NCBI GenBank assembly: GCA_020632975.1
Contig: JACKEL010000005.1
Coordinates: forward strand, 310,001-374,000
Source of the DNA: Myxococcales bacterium
GTDB taxonomy: Bacteria > Myxococcota_C > UBA6777
Direction of reading: 5' to 3'
Length of the DNA: 64,000 nucleotides
The stretch's first letter is position 1, and each line of letters opens with the position of its first letter. Shown here piece by piece: positions 17,363 to 25,324 of this stretch. The translations under genes were made by a program, and so were the position numbers. The notes below the pieces were generated by a model. It saw nothing but the letters and a program-made list of their open reading frames with translations. It had not been told where the DNA came from and ran no database searches.

Positions 17363-19255
17363 TTAGCGAGGGACTTGAGGGAGTTGGGTTTGTTGTTGGG
17401 GAGCAGGGAGAGGAATAGGAAGACCTTGGGAAATATCGCCCTTGGGCAAAGTAATGGTGGGAACATTAAACCCAGGTGCATGTGTGGGTTTAAGTGCAGG
17501 AGCTTTTGGCATGATCAAGCCAGACTCTGGCACAAGTCCTCCCAGTTTTGTCGAAGAAACTGGATCGATACCTGGAATGCGTGTTTCAAAGCGGAAGTCG
17601 AAGGTATCTTCGAAACACAAACCGCCCAACTGATCGAGGTGAACGCGGATCTCTGTGGTGCTTTCTTGTGTTGCACGCAACAGGCTCCACTTTTCTTTCG
17701 TGAGCTCTTGTTGCCAGATCTCACCGCGCTGGTTCAGGATAAACACAGCCGTTTTCAACAAGGCGTCTGGGCTGGGGGGCGTAGTGGGTTCGGACCATGT
17801 GTTACCTTGATCGTCGCTTTGGCGGTAACGGTTCTCACCAACAACAGCCAAAGCCTTTTTCTGACCAATCACCAAAGCGGGTCCGTTTGGCGTTTCGCCG
17901 TCCACTTCGCCGTTGACGATCCGACGACAAGATGTATTGCTACCACATCCGAAAGAGCTTTGATTCGAACCAGACACATCTTCGCCAAGATTTCCTTGGT
18001 CATCACATCGATACAATCGGCCATCACGCTTGATGCAGAAAGACTGACGAGTGTTTGGTTGTTTTGGATCTGTCGGCGTCGTGGGCTTTTCAGGATCTGG
18101 CTTGTTGGGAGTGTCTGTGTTGGTCGGATTCTTGGGCTCAGCCGTGTTGCTTTTGGGTTCCGTGGTCGAACCATCTTGCGAAGATGTTTTGTTCTCAACA
18201 GAACCCGTCGAACCAGCCGAGCGCTCTACATGACCACCCACTTGTCCCATCATCCCTGTGGTGCTTGCAAAGATAGAAGAATTCGAGCGTTCATACGCCG
18301 CGAAAGCAGCCGAAGTAGCAGGAACAAACCAAGACCCTACAAAGCGCCGTCCAGCGGGACCAGCAGAGGTGTTGTGATTTTGTTTGTTCTTCGAAGTCGC
18401 GGACCATTCGTTATTTGAAGAGCCACCCAATGACCACATAAAACTTGGCGGAGAAGGATTGCCTTCGAAAAAGATCGGGCGCTCTATCTTTTTTTGTGGG
18501 GTCGCGATACCGCCCGACGCAGACTCCTCTTTCAAGGAGACAGGCGAAGTTGGGGAAGTATCCGACCACCAAGCCCTTGCAGAAGGGGAAGGATTCGATT
18601 GGAAAGTTTGAGATGCGTTGAGTTTCTTTTCTGGAAGATGCTGGGACCACCAAGTCCCCATCGAACCAACCGACAAAAGAGCCAAGGTCCATGAGGTTGC
18701 GTGTTGGAGTCGACCAACAAACAAAGCGCGACTCACACGGCTCCAAAGCCCCACACCCAAGGCCATCATAACCGTAAAGATATGTCCAACGCGTTGGATA
18801 AGTTTTTGGCGAAAACGAAACAGACGACCGTTCACGACACCCGCAGAGACACCAAGCTCCGATGCCACTTCTCGAAGGGGTGCTCCTGAGAAGAAGTGTT
18901 CTTCGAGGAGGGCCTGATCCACAGCGTTTTCTTCAGAGACTTCACGAACCACCCGAAGATGTCGTTGCCAAAAGACACGTTGTTCAGGTGAACTATCGTG
19001 GCTTTCTGCATCTTTTCCTTCAAGTGGAACTTGGTTTTCTGCGCGTTTTTGGTAGTAGTCATACACCAAATGGCGCAAGATACCCTCTGCATAAGGTTGG
19101 ATGGCACTGATCTGATTGCTTTGGACTTTTTCGACCAAAACAACCAAAACATCTTGGACCAGATCTTCTACATCAGACTCTGGAACCTTACGCCGCGCTT
19201 TTTCACGCAAACGATCTGTCAAGGCCCGCAGATTCAATTCGCTTTGTTGTGCCAT
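17363..19255 (-). CDS. ECF-like sigma factor fused to hydrophobic segments and an Asp-box-like C-terminal domain
   Basis: 630 residues, ATG at 19255. Residues about 5-75 match sigma region 2 (DVEDLVQDVLVVLVEK...IQPYAEGILRHLVYDYYQKR) and about 113-157 match sigma region 4 with its helix-turn-helix (LREVASELGVSAGVVNGRLFRFRQKL). Instead of ending there, two hydrophobic stretches follow (about 159-171 and 188-204). Then come a Ser/Thr/Pro/Asn-rich linker of about 200 residues and, from about 420, a Cys-containing domain with SDDQGNTW, an Asp-box (BNR) motif of beta-propellers. The layout suggests a sigma factor tethered to the membrane with a sensory domain, but topology is uncertain: two membrane passes would put the C-terminus inside. 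No separate anti-sigma gene is adjacent. A palindrome lies 64 bases upstream of the start. Confidence 0.7.
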   Translation of the reverse strand: MAQQSELNLRALTDRLREKARRKVPESDVEDLVQDVLVVLVEKVQSNQISAIQPYAEGILRHLVYDYYQKRAENQVPLEGKDAESHDSSPEQRVFWQRHLRVVREVSEENAVDQALLEEHFFSGAPLREVASELGVSAGVVNGRLFRFRQKLIQRVGHIFTVMMALGVGLWSRVSRALFVGRLQHATSWTLALLSVGSMGTWWSQHLPEKKLNASQTFQSNPSPSARAWWSDTSPTSPVSLKEESASGGIATPQKKIERPIFFEGNPSPPSFMWSLGGSSNNEWSATSKNKQNHNTSAGPAGRRFVGSWFVPATSAAFAAYERSNSSIFASTTGMMGQVGGHVERSAGSTGSVENKTSSQDGSTTEPKSNTAEPKNPTNTDTPNKPDPEKPTTPTDPKQPNTRQSFCIKRDGRLYRCDDQGNLGEDVSGSNQSSFGCGSNTSCRRIVNGEVDGETPNGPALVIGQKKALAVVGENRYRQSDDQGNTWSEPTTPPSPDALLKTAVFILNQRGEIWQQELTKEKWSLLRATQESTTEIRVHLDQLGGLCFEDTFDFRFETRIPGIDPVSSTKLGGLVPESGLIMPKAPALKPTHAPGFNVPTITLPKGDISQGLPIPLPAPQQQTQLPQVPR

Positions 19256-19318
19256 GGTTCCGCCCTATCGCTACGTTCTCGTCGCTCGATCGCTTTCCCC
19301 GCTTTGTGCTTTCGGGAC

Positions 19319-19341
19319 ATACTTGTCCGAACAAGTATAAT
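19319..19341. promoter_or_regulatory. Palindromic operator candidate overlapping a TATAAT hexamer
   Basis: ATACTTGT-CCGA-ACAAGTAT (19319-19338) is a perfect inverted repeat with 8-base arms; its right arm overlaps TATAAT at 19336-19341 on the plus strand. It lies 64 bases upstream of the minus-strand sigma-factor start and about 360 bases upstream of the plus-strand GrpE-like gene. No good -35 stands 16-18 bases from the TATAAT. The remaining sequence of 19256-19698 (443 bases) contains no supported gene. The regulated gene and the binding protein are unknown; autoregulation of the sigma-factor gene is a guess. Confidence 0.4.
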
Positions 19342-19698
19342 GACCCCAAGCCTTCTGTACAGGTTTTGCCAGCTTTTTAGTCAACTACAAGATCCGAAAA
19401 CAATCAAGACCTTTCTTTCTTTCTTTTTGCATGGGCCTTGTTCAGTCCTTTCAAGCAAGGCCGATCCAAAGATCTCTTGTAGCCTCCCTGAGTTGACGGC
19501 TTCACATTGCAAGCCCTCGCAAACTTTGTTAACCTCTCGGAGATTTTCGTTATCAAATCAAAAAGTGTTGCGTCCAAGGAACACATCAACTTTACATTGT
19601 GGACATTCCCTTGCTTTGACGAGGAAAAACGCAAAGCCATCAAGAAAGTTCAATCGTATCTGGCCAAAGCCCCAACCTGACTCAGACAGAGGCTTTTG

Positions 19699-21210
19699 AT
19701 GAACAAACCAAAACGAGATCACGCTGTCCAAGAAGCTCCCACCGAATGGAGAAAGATCCTTCTCGAAGAAGGCCCCAACGGCGAGTTGATCCCTGTGGGA
19801 CTTGAGCCAATGACCCCCACCAACGGCCCCACTCCCACACGTTCACCCCAGCCTGTGACTTCTCCATCAAGCACCGATCTACCCGACGAGTGGCAAAGCG
19901 TCTTTGAAGAAGCCTCCACCTCCCAGCCCAATCGTGCTGCCAACAACAACATCTCTCTCCAACAAGAACTCCCCGAGTTCTCGGACAATACGATCCCAGG
20001 TATGCAACTCCCTGAGATCCTCAAAAAAGAGATGCAAGATCCCAACAACGGTGAGATGGTGGCTTCGCACATCCGCAACGCCCCACAGGTCCAAGAGATC
20101 CTGAACAAAAGCGGCGCGCAGAAGATCCCCCCTCCCAGACAAGACATCCACCTCCATGACAACGGACTCTTCGAGCCAGAACCAGGCGAACGCACGATAG
20201 CAAACCACCGTCCCCAGCCCCCCACCAAAAAACCCATGGTGGTACCTACGCCACAGATCAGCGAAGAAGATCCTGCACCCAATGCGATCCCTGCAGAGCT
20301 TGCGGCCAAGCTAGGCCGTGGTCCCCAACCGCTCCCCCATGAAACGCCGCATGACTTAGAAGCTTTTTCCGAACAAGACCTTCATCAAGATCCGCCAACG
20401 TATGATAGCCACTCTCTCCACGGCACCCATCATCCCTCCCCTGATGTGCAATACGATACAAGTGATAGCTACGAAGAGCACATGCAGTACGAAACGGATG
20501 ATCTGCAAGACGAAAAGACCAGCTTCATCCAACAGGATGAGCTGTCCGAGATCCGCGCGCTCCACCAAGCACACAACGAAGAAGTCGAGGAAGAGGTCTC
20601 CAACGAAAGCACCGCAGCCTCTCCAATCCCGAGAGCGCCCATCCCAAGGGCTCCTTTGCCATCGATCTCACCAACCCCTGCTCCAGAGATGTCTTCTACA
20701 CTGCACCTGCTGTTACAAAAACAACAAGAGCAGATCCAAGAACTCCTTCAACTGACACGAGATCAACACAAACTCCTACAAGAACAACAAGAAGAAAGCC
20801 GGGAACTACGACGCTCGCTCGAACGCGTAAGCACGGAACTCGATACAGATCGAGAAGAAACGCGTTTTCAAGCGCTGTACGGGCTTTTCCAAGATCTGCT
20901 TTTGCTCTTTGATTACGTTGATCTCCGTTATCGCTCGCTTTGGGACAGCCACGGAGAACATCACCCCGCTGTCCACGAGGCATCCGCATTCCGCAAACGA
21001 CTCCTCGATATCCTCAAAGAGCAAGGGCTCCATCCCATCGACGTCAACAGCTATGAGTTCGATCCGACGTCACATCGCGCCCTTCAAGAAGTCCCCACCC
21101 CTCACCACAATGAAGATCAACAGATCTCTCGCATCTTTCGACAAGGTTTCCGCTACAACGAGAAAGTTTTCCGCCCCACAGAAGTTGAGATCAAACGTTA
21201 TTCGCCTTGA
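19699..21210 (+). CDS. GrpE-like nucleotide-exchange domain protein with long disordered N-terminus
   Basis: 503 residues from the ATG at 19699; a TTG directly before it is also in frame. Residues 1 to about 320 are Pro/Gln/Glu/His-rich and of low complexity. Residues about 330-395 are a strong coiled coil (LLLQKQQEQIQELLQ...). The last 110 residues resemble the GrpE core: LFQDLLLLFDYVDLRYRSL, then LLDILKEQGLHPIDVNSYEFDPTSH, then ISRIFRQGFRYNEKVFRPTEVEI, matching the GrpE dimer helix and beta-wing signature (G..FDP..H, GY....VLRPA.V). GrpE releases ADP from DnaK. At 503 residues it is far longer than true GrpE (about 200), so it may be a specialised exchange factor for an Hsp70 acting with the FHA protein that follows. 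Confidence 0.7.
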   Translation: MNKPKRDHAVQEAPTEWRKILLEEGPNGELIPVGLEPMTPTNGPTPTRSPQPVTSPSSTDLPDEWQSVFEEASTSQPNRAANNNISLQQELPEFSDNTIPGMQLPEILKKEMQDPNNGEMVASHIRNAPQVQEILNKSGAQKIPPPRQDIHLHDNGLFEPEPGERTIANHRPQPPTKKPMVVPTPQISEEDPAPNAIPAELAAKLGRGPQPLPHETPHDLEAFSEQDLHQDPPTYDSHSLHGTHHPSPDVQYDTSDSYEEHMQYETDDLQDEKTSFIQQDELSEIRALHQAHNEEVEEEVSNESTAASPIPRAPIPRAPLPSISPTPAPEMSSTLHLLLQKQQEQIQELLQLTRDQHKLLQEQQEESRELRRSLERVSTELDTDREETRFQALYGLFQDLLLLFDYVDLRYRSLWDSHGEHHPAVHEASAFRKRLLDILKEQGLHPIDVNSYEFDPTSHRALQEVPTPHHNEDQQISRIFRQGFRYNEKVFRPTEVEIKRYSP

Positions 21211-21375
21211 TGAATTTGAGACTTCCCCAAAGAATCGCGACAAAGTGACTTTATCGCCAACTTTTGGGGCACCCTCTACCATCTGGATTTCTTCTGTGCT
21301 AGTCTGCCTCCACACTGCGTAGCAACTTGTGTCCCCTTCTCGTGTTTCATCACACAAGTTCCTTCGCCTTTTCCG

Positions 21376-22242
21376 ATGGATTCGATATTACAGTCGATGA
21401 AAGTTTGTACACAATGTGGCTGGGAAAACGATGATGAGCTCTCGCTTTGCTTGGGCTGTGGCTCTCCTCTTGGAGAAGCCGTTGCTGCTCCAGACAAGGA
21501 CCCTGAGCCCCAGAAACAGCCACCCTCTGCGCTCAATACAAATATCCCTTCGCCCACTACGCCTGAGGTAGCTGCAATGAGCGATTCTCCAGCACGTCTC
21601 GTTCTCCTTTTGCCCAACGGACAAGAAGGCGGGACCTACCCCCTGAAACCTGAGAAGACCCTGATCGGACGACAACAAGGAAACATCCTGTTCCTTGATG
21701 ATCCTTATGTTTCACCACTTCATGCAACGTTTCATCGCACCCCAAACAACGGGATGATCGTTCGCGACGAAAACAGCCTCAATGGGCTCTTTCTTCGCCT
21801 AAGAGAAAAAACGCCCCTCGAACACAGCGATGTCCTCTTGATCGGGAAGCAGCTTTTCCTCTTTGAAAAGATCCAAGCCCCTCCCCCAGATGAAGATGGA
21901 TTTGATCCTCACACAGACGCGCCCTCCCCTGTATGGGGCAGCCCTTACAGCCAATACTGGGGCCGCGTCATGCAGATGATCTCTGGCGGAAAACGCGGTA
22001 ACGCAATCCTCCTCGGTGGCGAACAAGTCGATATGGGCCGTGAACGCGGCCAGATCACTTTCCCTGGCGATCGCTACATCTCTGCAATCCACGCGCGGAT
22101 CTCTTTCCAAAACAACCAGTACGCGCTCGAAGACCTCGGAAGCCGTAATGGTACGTTTATCCGCATCCGAAAAGAACAAACACTCCGCCACAATGATGTT
22201 TTGATCATTGGCGAACAGCTTCTGCGTGTTGAGTTTCAGTGA
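21376..22242 (+). CDS. Zinc-ribbon protein with two FHA domains
   Basis: 288 residues. The N-terminal CTQC...CLGC pattern (Cys11, 14, 25, 28) is a zinc ribbon. An FHA domain at about 85-175 shows LIGRQQGNILFLDDPYVSPLHATFHR and NSLNGLFLRL, and a second at about 205-288 shows VDMGRERGQITFPGDRYISAIHARISF and GSRNGTFIRI. FHA domains bind phosphothreonine peptides, so this protein probably reads the output of Ser/Thr kinases such as the ones in this window. ATG codons at 21376 and 21397 are both possible starts; neither has a clear ribosome binding site. It lies 165 bases after the GrpE-like gene on the same strand. There is no membrane segment, so it is cytoplasmic. Confidence 0.8.
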   Translation: MDSILQSMKVCTQCGWENDDELSLCLGCGSPLGEAVAAPDKDPEPQKQPPSALNTNIPSPTTPEVAAMSDSPARLVLLLPNGQEGGTYPLKPEKTLIGRQQGNILFLDDPYVSPLHATFHRTPNNGMIVRDENSLNGLFLRLREKTPLEHSDVLLIGKQLFLFEKIQAPPPDEDGFDPHTDAPSPVWGSPYSQYWGRVMQMISGGKRGNAILLGGEQVDMGRERGQITFPGDRYISAIHARISFQNNQYALEDLGSRNGTFIRIRKEQTLRHNDVLIIGEQLLRVEFQ

Positions 22243-22288
22243 GCCGCCCAAAGACCACTCCTCCCTCTAGCCACACACGAAAGCCATC

Positions 22289-22975
22289 ATGATCGCCACT
22301 CTTCGATCACATCCGCTTCTTCGTAAGCTCCGCGCCTTTGCACTTTGCTGTGCGCTTTTTGCCCTCACACAACAAGCTTGTCGGTGTTGTCCCAACAGCT
22401 ACATCTCTTCGCAAGCCGAAGGAACTCTCTCTGTTACGCTTGGTGCAAGTGAGACAACTCCCGTACAGTTCGACGTTTCAGCACTTAAAGTCAACTTCGC
22501 CGCCGAAGCTTGTTTTGGTCGCGTGATCTTGCAACGTGTGCAGCTCGTGTACGATCCCATCGTATACACGGCGAGTTCGCCCAACAAGCCAAGCACCACA
22601 GAGATGACAACCCAAGAAGTCATCGGGCATCTCCGCGCCAAAAACTACATCGAGATCCCTTTGATCCGTTTGCCCCTCGCCTTCGAGACCTGCTTACAGC
22701 AAGATCCACAAGACCCCAGTTCCTACACTTGTTTTCTTTCGAGAGATCAACAACAAAAACACCAAGCATCCCTAGCACTTGAACTTGGTGACCCCGCCCA
22801 ATACACCCCTCAGCTGACTTCCGCGTGGAAAAGACCTTGCGAAGTCGCGGCCGCAGCAGAACAAGGACTCGCCAAAAAACCTGTGATGCTGTTTTTCGCT
22901 GGATACCTCGAAGACAACGAAGCTTCCTACGCCCTTCCGCCCCTCACTGGAAAATTCATCCTACAGTGCAAATAA
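22289..22975 (+). CDS. Hypothetical exported protein
   Basis: 228 residues. The N-terminus (LRKLRAFALCCALFALTQQAC) is a signal sequence; the lipobox is imperfect (QQAC), so it may be a lipoprotein or simply secreted. The mature part has no repeats and six or more Cys residues; strands such as LSVTLGASETTPVQFDVSALKVNF and a closing LPPLTGKFILQCK suggest a beta-rich fold. I do not recognise a family. It starts 46 bases after the FHA gene and faces the kinase gene convergently across 16 bases. It could share a transcript with the GrpE-like and FHA genes, which would link the three, but nothing in the sequence proves this. Confidence 0.6.
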   Translation: MIATLRSHPLLRKLRAFALCCALFALTQQACRCCPNSYISSQAEGTLSVTLGASETTPVQFDVSALKVNFAAEACFGRVILQRVQLVYDPIVYTASSPNKPSTTEMTTQEVIGHLRAKNYIEIPLIRLPLAFETCLQQDPQDPSSYTCFLSRDQQQKHQASLALELGDPAQYTPQLTSAWKRPCEVAAAAEQGLAKKPVMLFFAGYLEDNEASYALPPLTGKFILQCK

Positions 22976-22991
22976 GCCCCGCCCCCGCAAG

Positions 22992-25268
22992 TTAACGCTG
23001 CACAAGACGCAACGCGTAAGGGATATCCAACGAGTGACCTTCTTTGGCGTACACGCGCAGATAGATCTTACCTTTCCCAGAAAAGAAGAGATCTGTGCGG
23101 GTGGCCCGTTCTTTGATGCCTTTGCGACGGATGCGCTTGCTGCGCTTCCAAAAGGTGATCGGCTGCCCTCGATCATCCAACAAAGCAAACTCAGCGTTCA
23201 CTTTGGGGACCCCAAAAAACCGAACAACGTAACGTCGCTCTTTGGAGGCAGGTGTCAAAAACGCCCAAAAGTCGGCGTCTCCCACGCGATCATGATACCC
23301 CTTTGACGTCTTCCCTTTGGGGACAAGCTTGGCTTGCGCAAACTGATCATTGGGTTCGTGTTCTTCGTCGTCACCTGCGGGCTTTTCCAAGCCAACCTTC
23401 AAACGATAGCGGCCTTTGTACTCTTGTGGAGGCTCCCCCAACACCACAAGCTCGCGCACCAACACATAATAACGCCCCGCATCCAGATGATAACCACGCA
23501 AGCGCTCCTCTCCACCTCGACGCGTGTTGTTGATGGAGATCAGCTCCTCAGGCTCCTTGTAACGGGTCTTTTGCTCTTTGCGCACACGCAGTCGATAGAG
23601 GCCAAGCTCTACATCCAAAAAGGTCGGTGGCTGTAAACGAATCGAGACAAAGGCCCCTTTTTGAGGGATCTCAAAAGAGTACCAGTCTCGATCCGAAGAA
23701 GAAGGCCCCAAGCGTTGTCCAAGCTCGCCCTCGACCCAGTGCCCCACACGGATGGGCGTGGATTGCTCGATGGTATTGTTGTTTTCTTGTTCGCTGTCGT
23801 AGTAAGCGGCTTTTGGAAGATTGATGCGATGCAATCGTTCCCAGATAGCCCATCCCCCCCATCCTGCGGCCACCACAGACAACAAAAGAAACGCTCCCCA
23901 CGTCTTCATCCAATAAGACCGTTGCCACTGCTTTTCTACCCGATCCCAGTCCGCACGCGTGGCGAGTTGTTCTTCTGGAGGCTCAGAAACCAAGGGAACA
24001 GGCAGATCCAAAGAAGCCGTCGCTGGGAGCGGCTTGGCCTCCGCAGCAACGAGCTTTTCGACAGGAACAGGCGTCTCTGAACGAGGCGCATCAAGCACCA
24101 CTTCTTGGCTACTTGGAGAAGGGAGACGTTGGATCTCCGTGGGTGCGTTGGTTTCGGCAAGCTCTTGTTCGCGCAGTTTTTGTCGATAGTCAGTTGGTGG
24201 CGAAGCATAAGGCTCGATGGCTGACAAAGAAGGAACGTGTGAATACTGCAAAACACCCGAAACAGCCGCGATATCATGACGTCCTCGCGACAAAGCCCCA
24301 TGGATGTAGTGATCCAACGCCGTTTGCATCGCATCGATCGAAGGAAAACGTTGTCGTTCGTCCTTTTGCAACGCTTGCATGATCAAGTCATCGAGATCAG
24401 GATCGATATCCTGAAACAAGGACGTCACAGAAGGACGCGGAGGCTCTAGGTTCAAGTGCGCATGGATATAGTCTGCGGTATTTTCTCCAAGAAACGGAAG
24501 CCGCCCCGCGGCCATCTCGTACAACACCACCCCTAGGCTGTAGATATCCACAGCGGGCCCCAGATCCATCCGCCCCATCGCTTGTTCGGGCGACATGTAA
24601 TAGGGCGTGCCCACGATCAACCCAACCTCTGTAACCATGTTTTGGCCGGGCTCAAGGAGCTTCGCGATCCCAAAGTCCAAGACCTTCACAAAGTCTTCTG
24701 CACCGCGATCTCGCAGCAAGATGATATTGGCAGGTTTGATATCACGGTGGATGATTCCGATCTCATGGGCTTCTGCGAGGGATGCACACACTTGTCGAGC
24801 GATCCGTGCAGCGCGAATACAGCCGATGTATTGGTGATGTTCCAAGAGCCTTTCGAGATCTGTACCCCGCAGGTACTCCATCACGATAAAAAGACTCCCA
24901 TCCCCTGTCACACCACAATCGAAAACGGAGATCGTGTTGACGTGCGAAAGACGCGAGACGATCTTGATCTCTTGTCGAAAGCGTTTCACAGCATTTTGGC
25001 GGGAGTTGACATGCGCATGAAGGAGTTTCATCGCCATGATCTTGCCCATCACGATGTGCTCGACCTTGTAGACAACCCCCATCCCACCTCGACCAATGAG
25101 CCGCAAGATACGATACCTCTGCGCGATCACTTCGCCAATCAGAGGATCTTCAGCACCTGGCGCTTGCGCCTGAAGCCCACGCCCACACTTTGGACAGAAC
25201 TTGGCCTCTTCCAAAGCTTGCGATCGTACTGGGCAATCCGCCTCTCGGCAGCTCTTTTGATCCGACAT
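22992..25268 (-). CDS. Transmembrane Ser/Thr protein kinase with N-terminal zinc ribbon
   Basis: 758 residues. An N-terminal zinc ribbon (Cys7, Cys12, Cys25, Cys28) precedes a Hanks-type kinase domain at about 50-315: GRGGMG nucleotide loop, Lys81 (AMKLL), HRDIKPAN with catalytic Asp175, DFG at 197-199, and GTPYYMSPEQ. All key catalytic residues are present. After a Pro-rich linker comes one transmembrane helix (about 457-476, WGAFLLLSVVAAGWGGWAIW). The outer part, to the C-terminus, holds two beta-sandwich segments with the feel of bacterial pre-peptidase C-terminal (PPC) domains (DWYSFEIPQKGAFVSIRLQ; DADFWAFLTPASKERRYVVRF). It starts 56 bases after murD on the same strand, suggesting co-transcription and a possible link to peptidoglycan status. 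Confidence 0.9.
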   Translation of the reverse strand: MSDQKSCREADCPVRSQALEEAKFCPKCGRGLQAQAPGAEDPLIGEVIAQRYRILRLIGRGGMGVVYKVEHIVMGKIMAMKLLHAHVNSRQNAVKRFRQEIKIVSRLSHVNTISVFDCGVTGDGSLFIVMEYLRGTDLERLLEHHQYIGCIRAARIARQVCASLAEAHEIGIIHRDIKPANIILLRDRGAEDFVKVLDFGIAKLLEPGQNMVTEVGLIVGTPYYMSPEQAMGRMDLGPAVDIYSLGVVLYEMAAGRLPFLGENTADYIHAHLNLEPPRPSVTSLFQDIDPDLDDLIMQALQKDERQRFPSIDAMQTALDHYIHGALSRGRHDIAAVSGVLQYSHVPSLSAIEPYASPPTDYRQKLREQELAETNAPTEIQRLPSPSSQEVVLDAPRSETPVPVEKLVAAEAKPLPATASLDLPVPLVSEPPEEQLATRADWDRVEKQWQRSYWMKTWGAFLLLSVVAAGWGGWAIWERLHRINLPKAAYYDSEQENNNTIEQSTPIRVGHWVEGELGQRLGPSSSDRDWYSFEIPQKGAFVSIRLQPPTFLDVELGLYRLRVRKEQKTRYKEPEELISINNTRRGGEERLRGYHLDAGRYYVLVRELVVLGEPPQEYKGRYRLKVGLEKPAGDDEEHEPNDQFAQAKLVPKGKTSKGYHDRVGDADFWAFLTPASKERRYVVRFFGVPKVNAEFALLDDRGQPITFWKRSKRIRRKGIKERATRTDLFFSGKGKIYLRVYAKEGHSLDIPYALRLVQR

Positions 25269-25324
25269 GCTTACATTTCCCCGCCTTCAAACGAAGCTTT
25301 CTGATGATTCATCTCGTCTGCACT

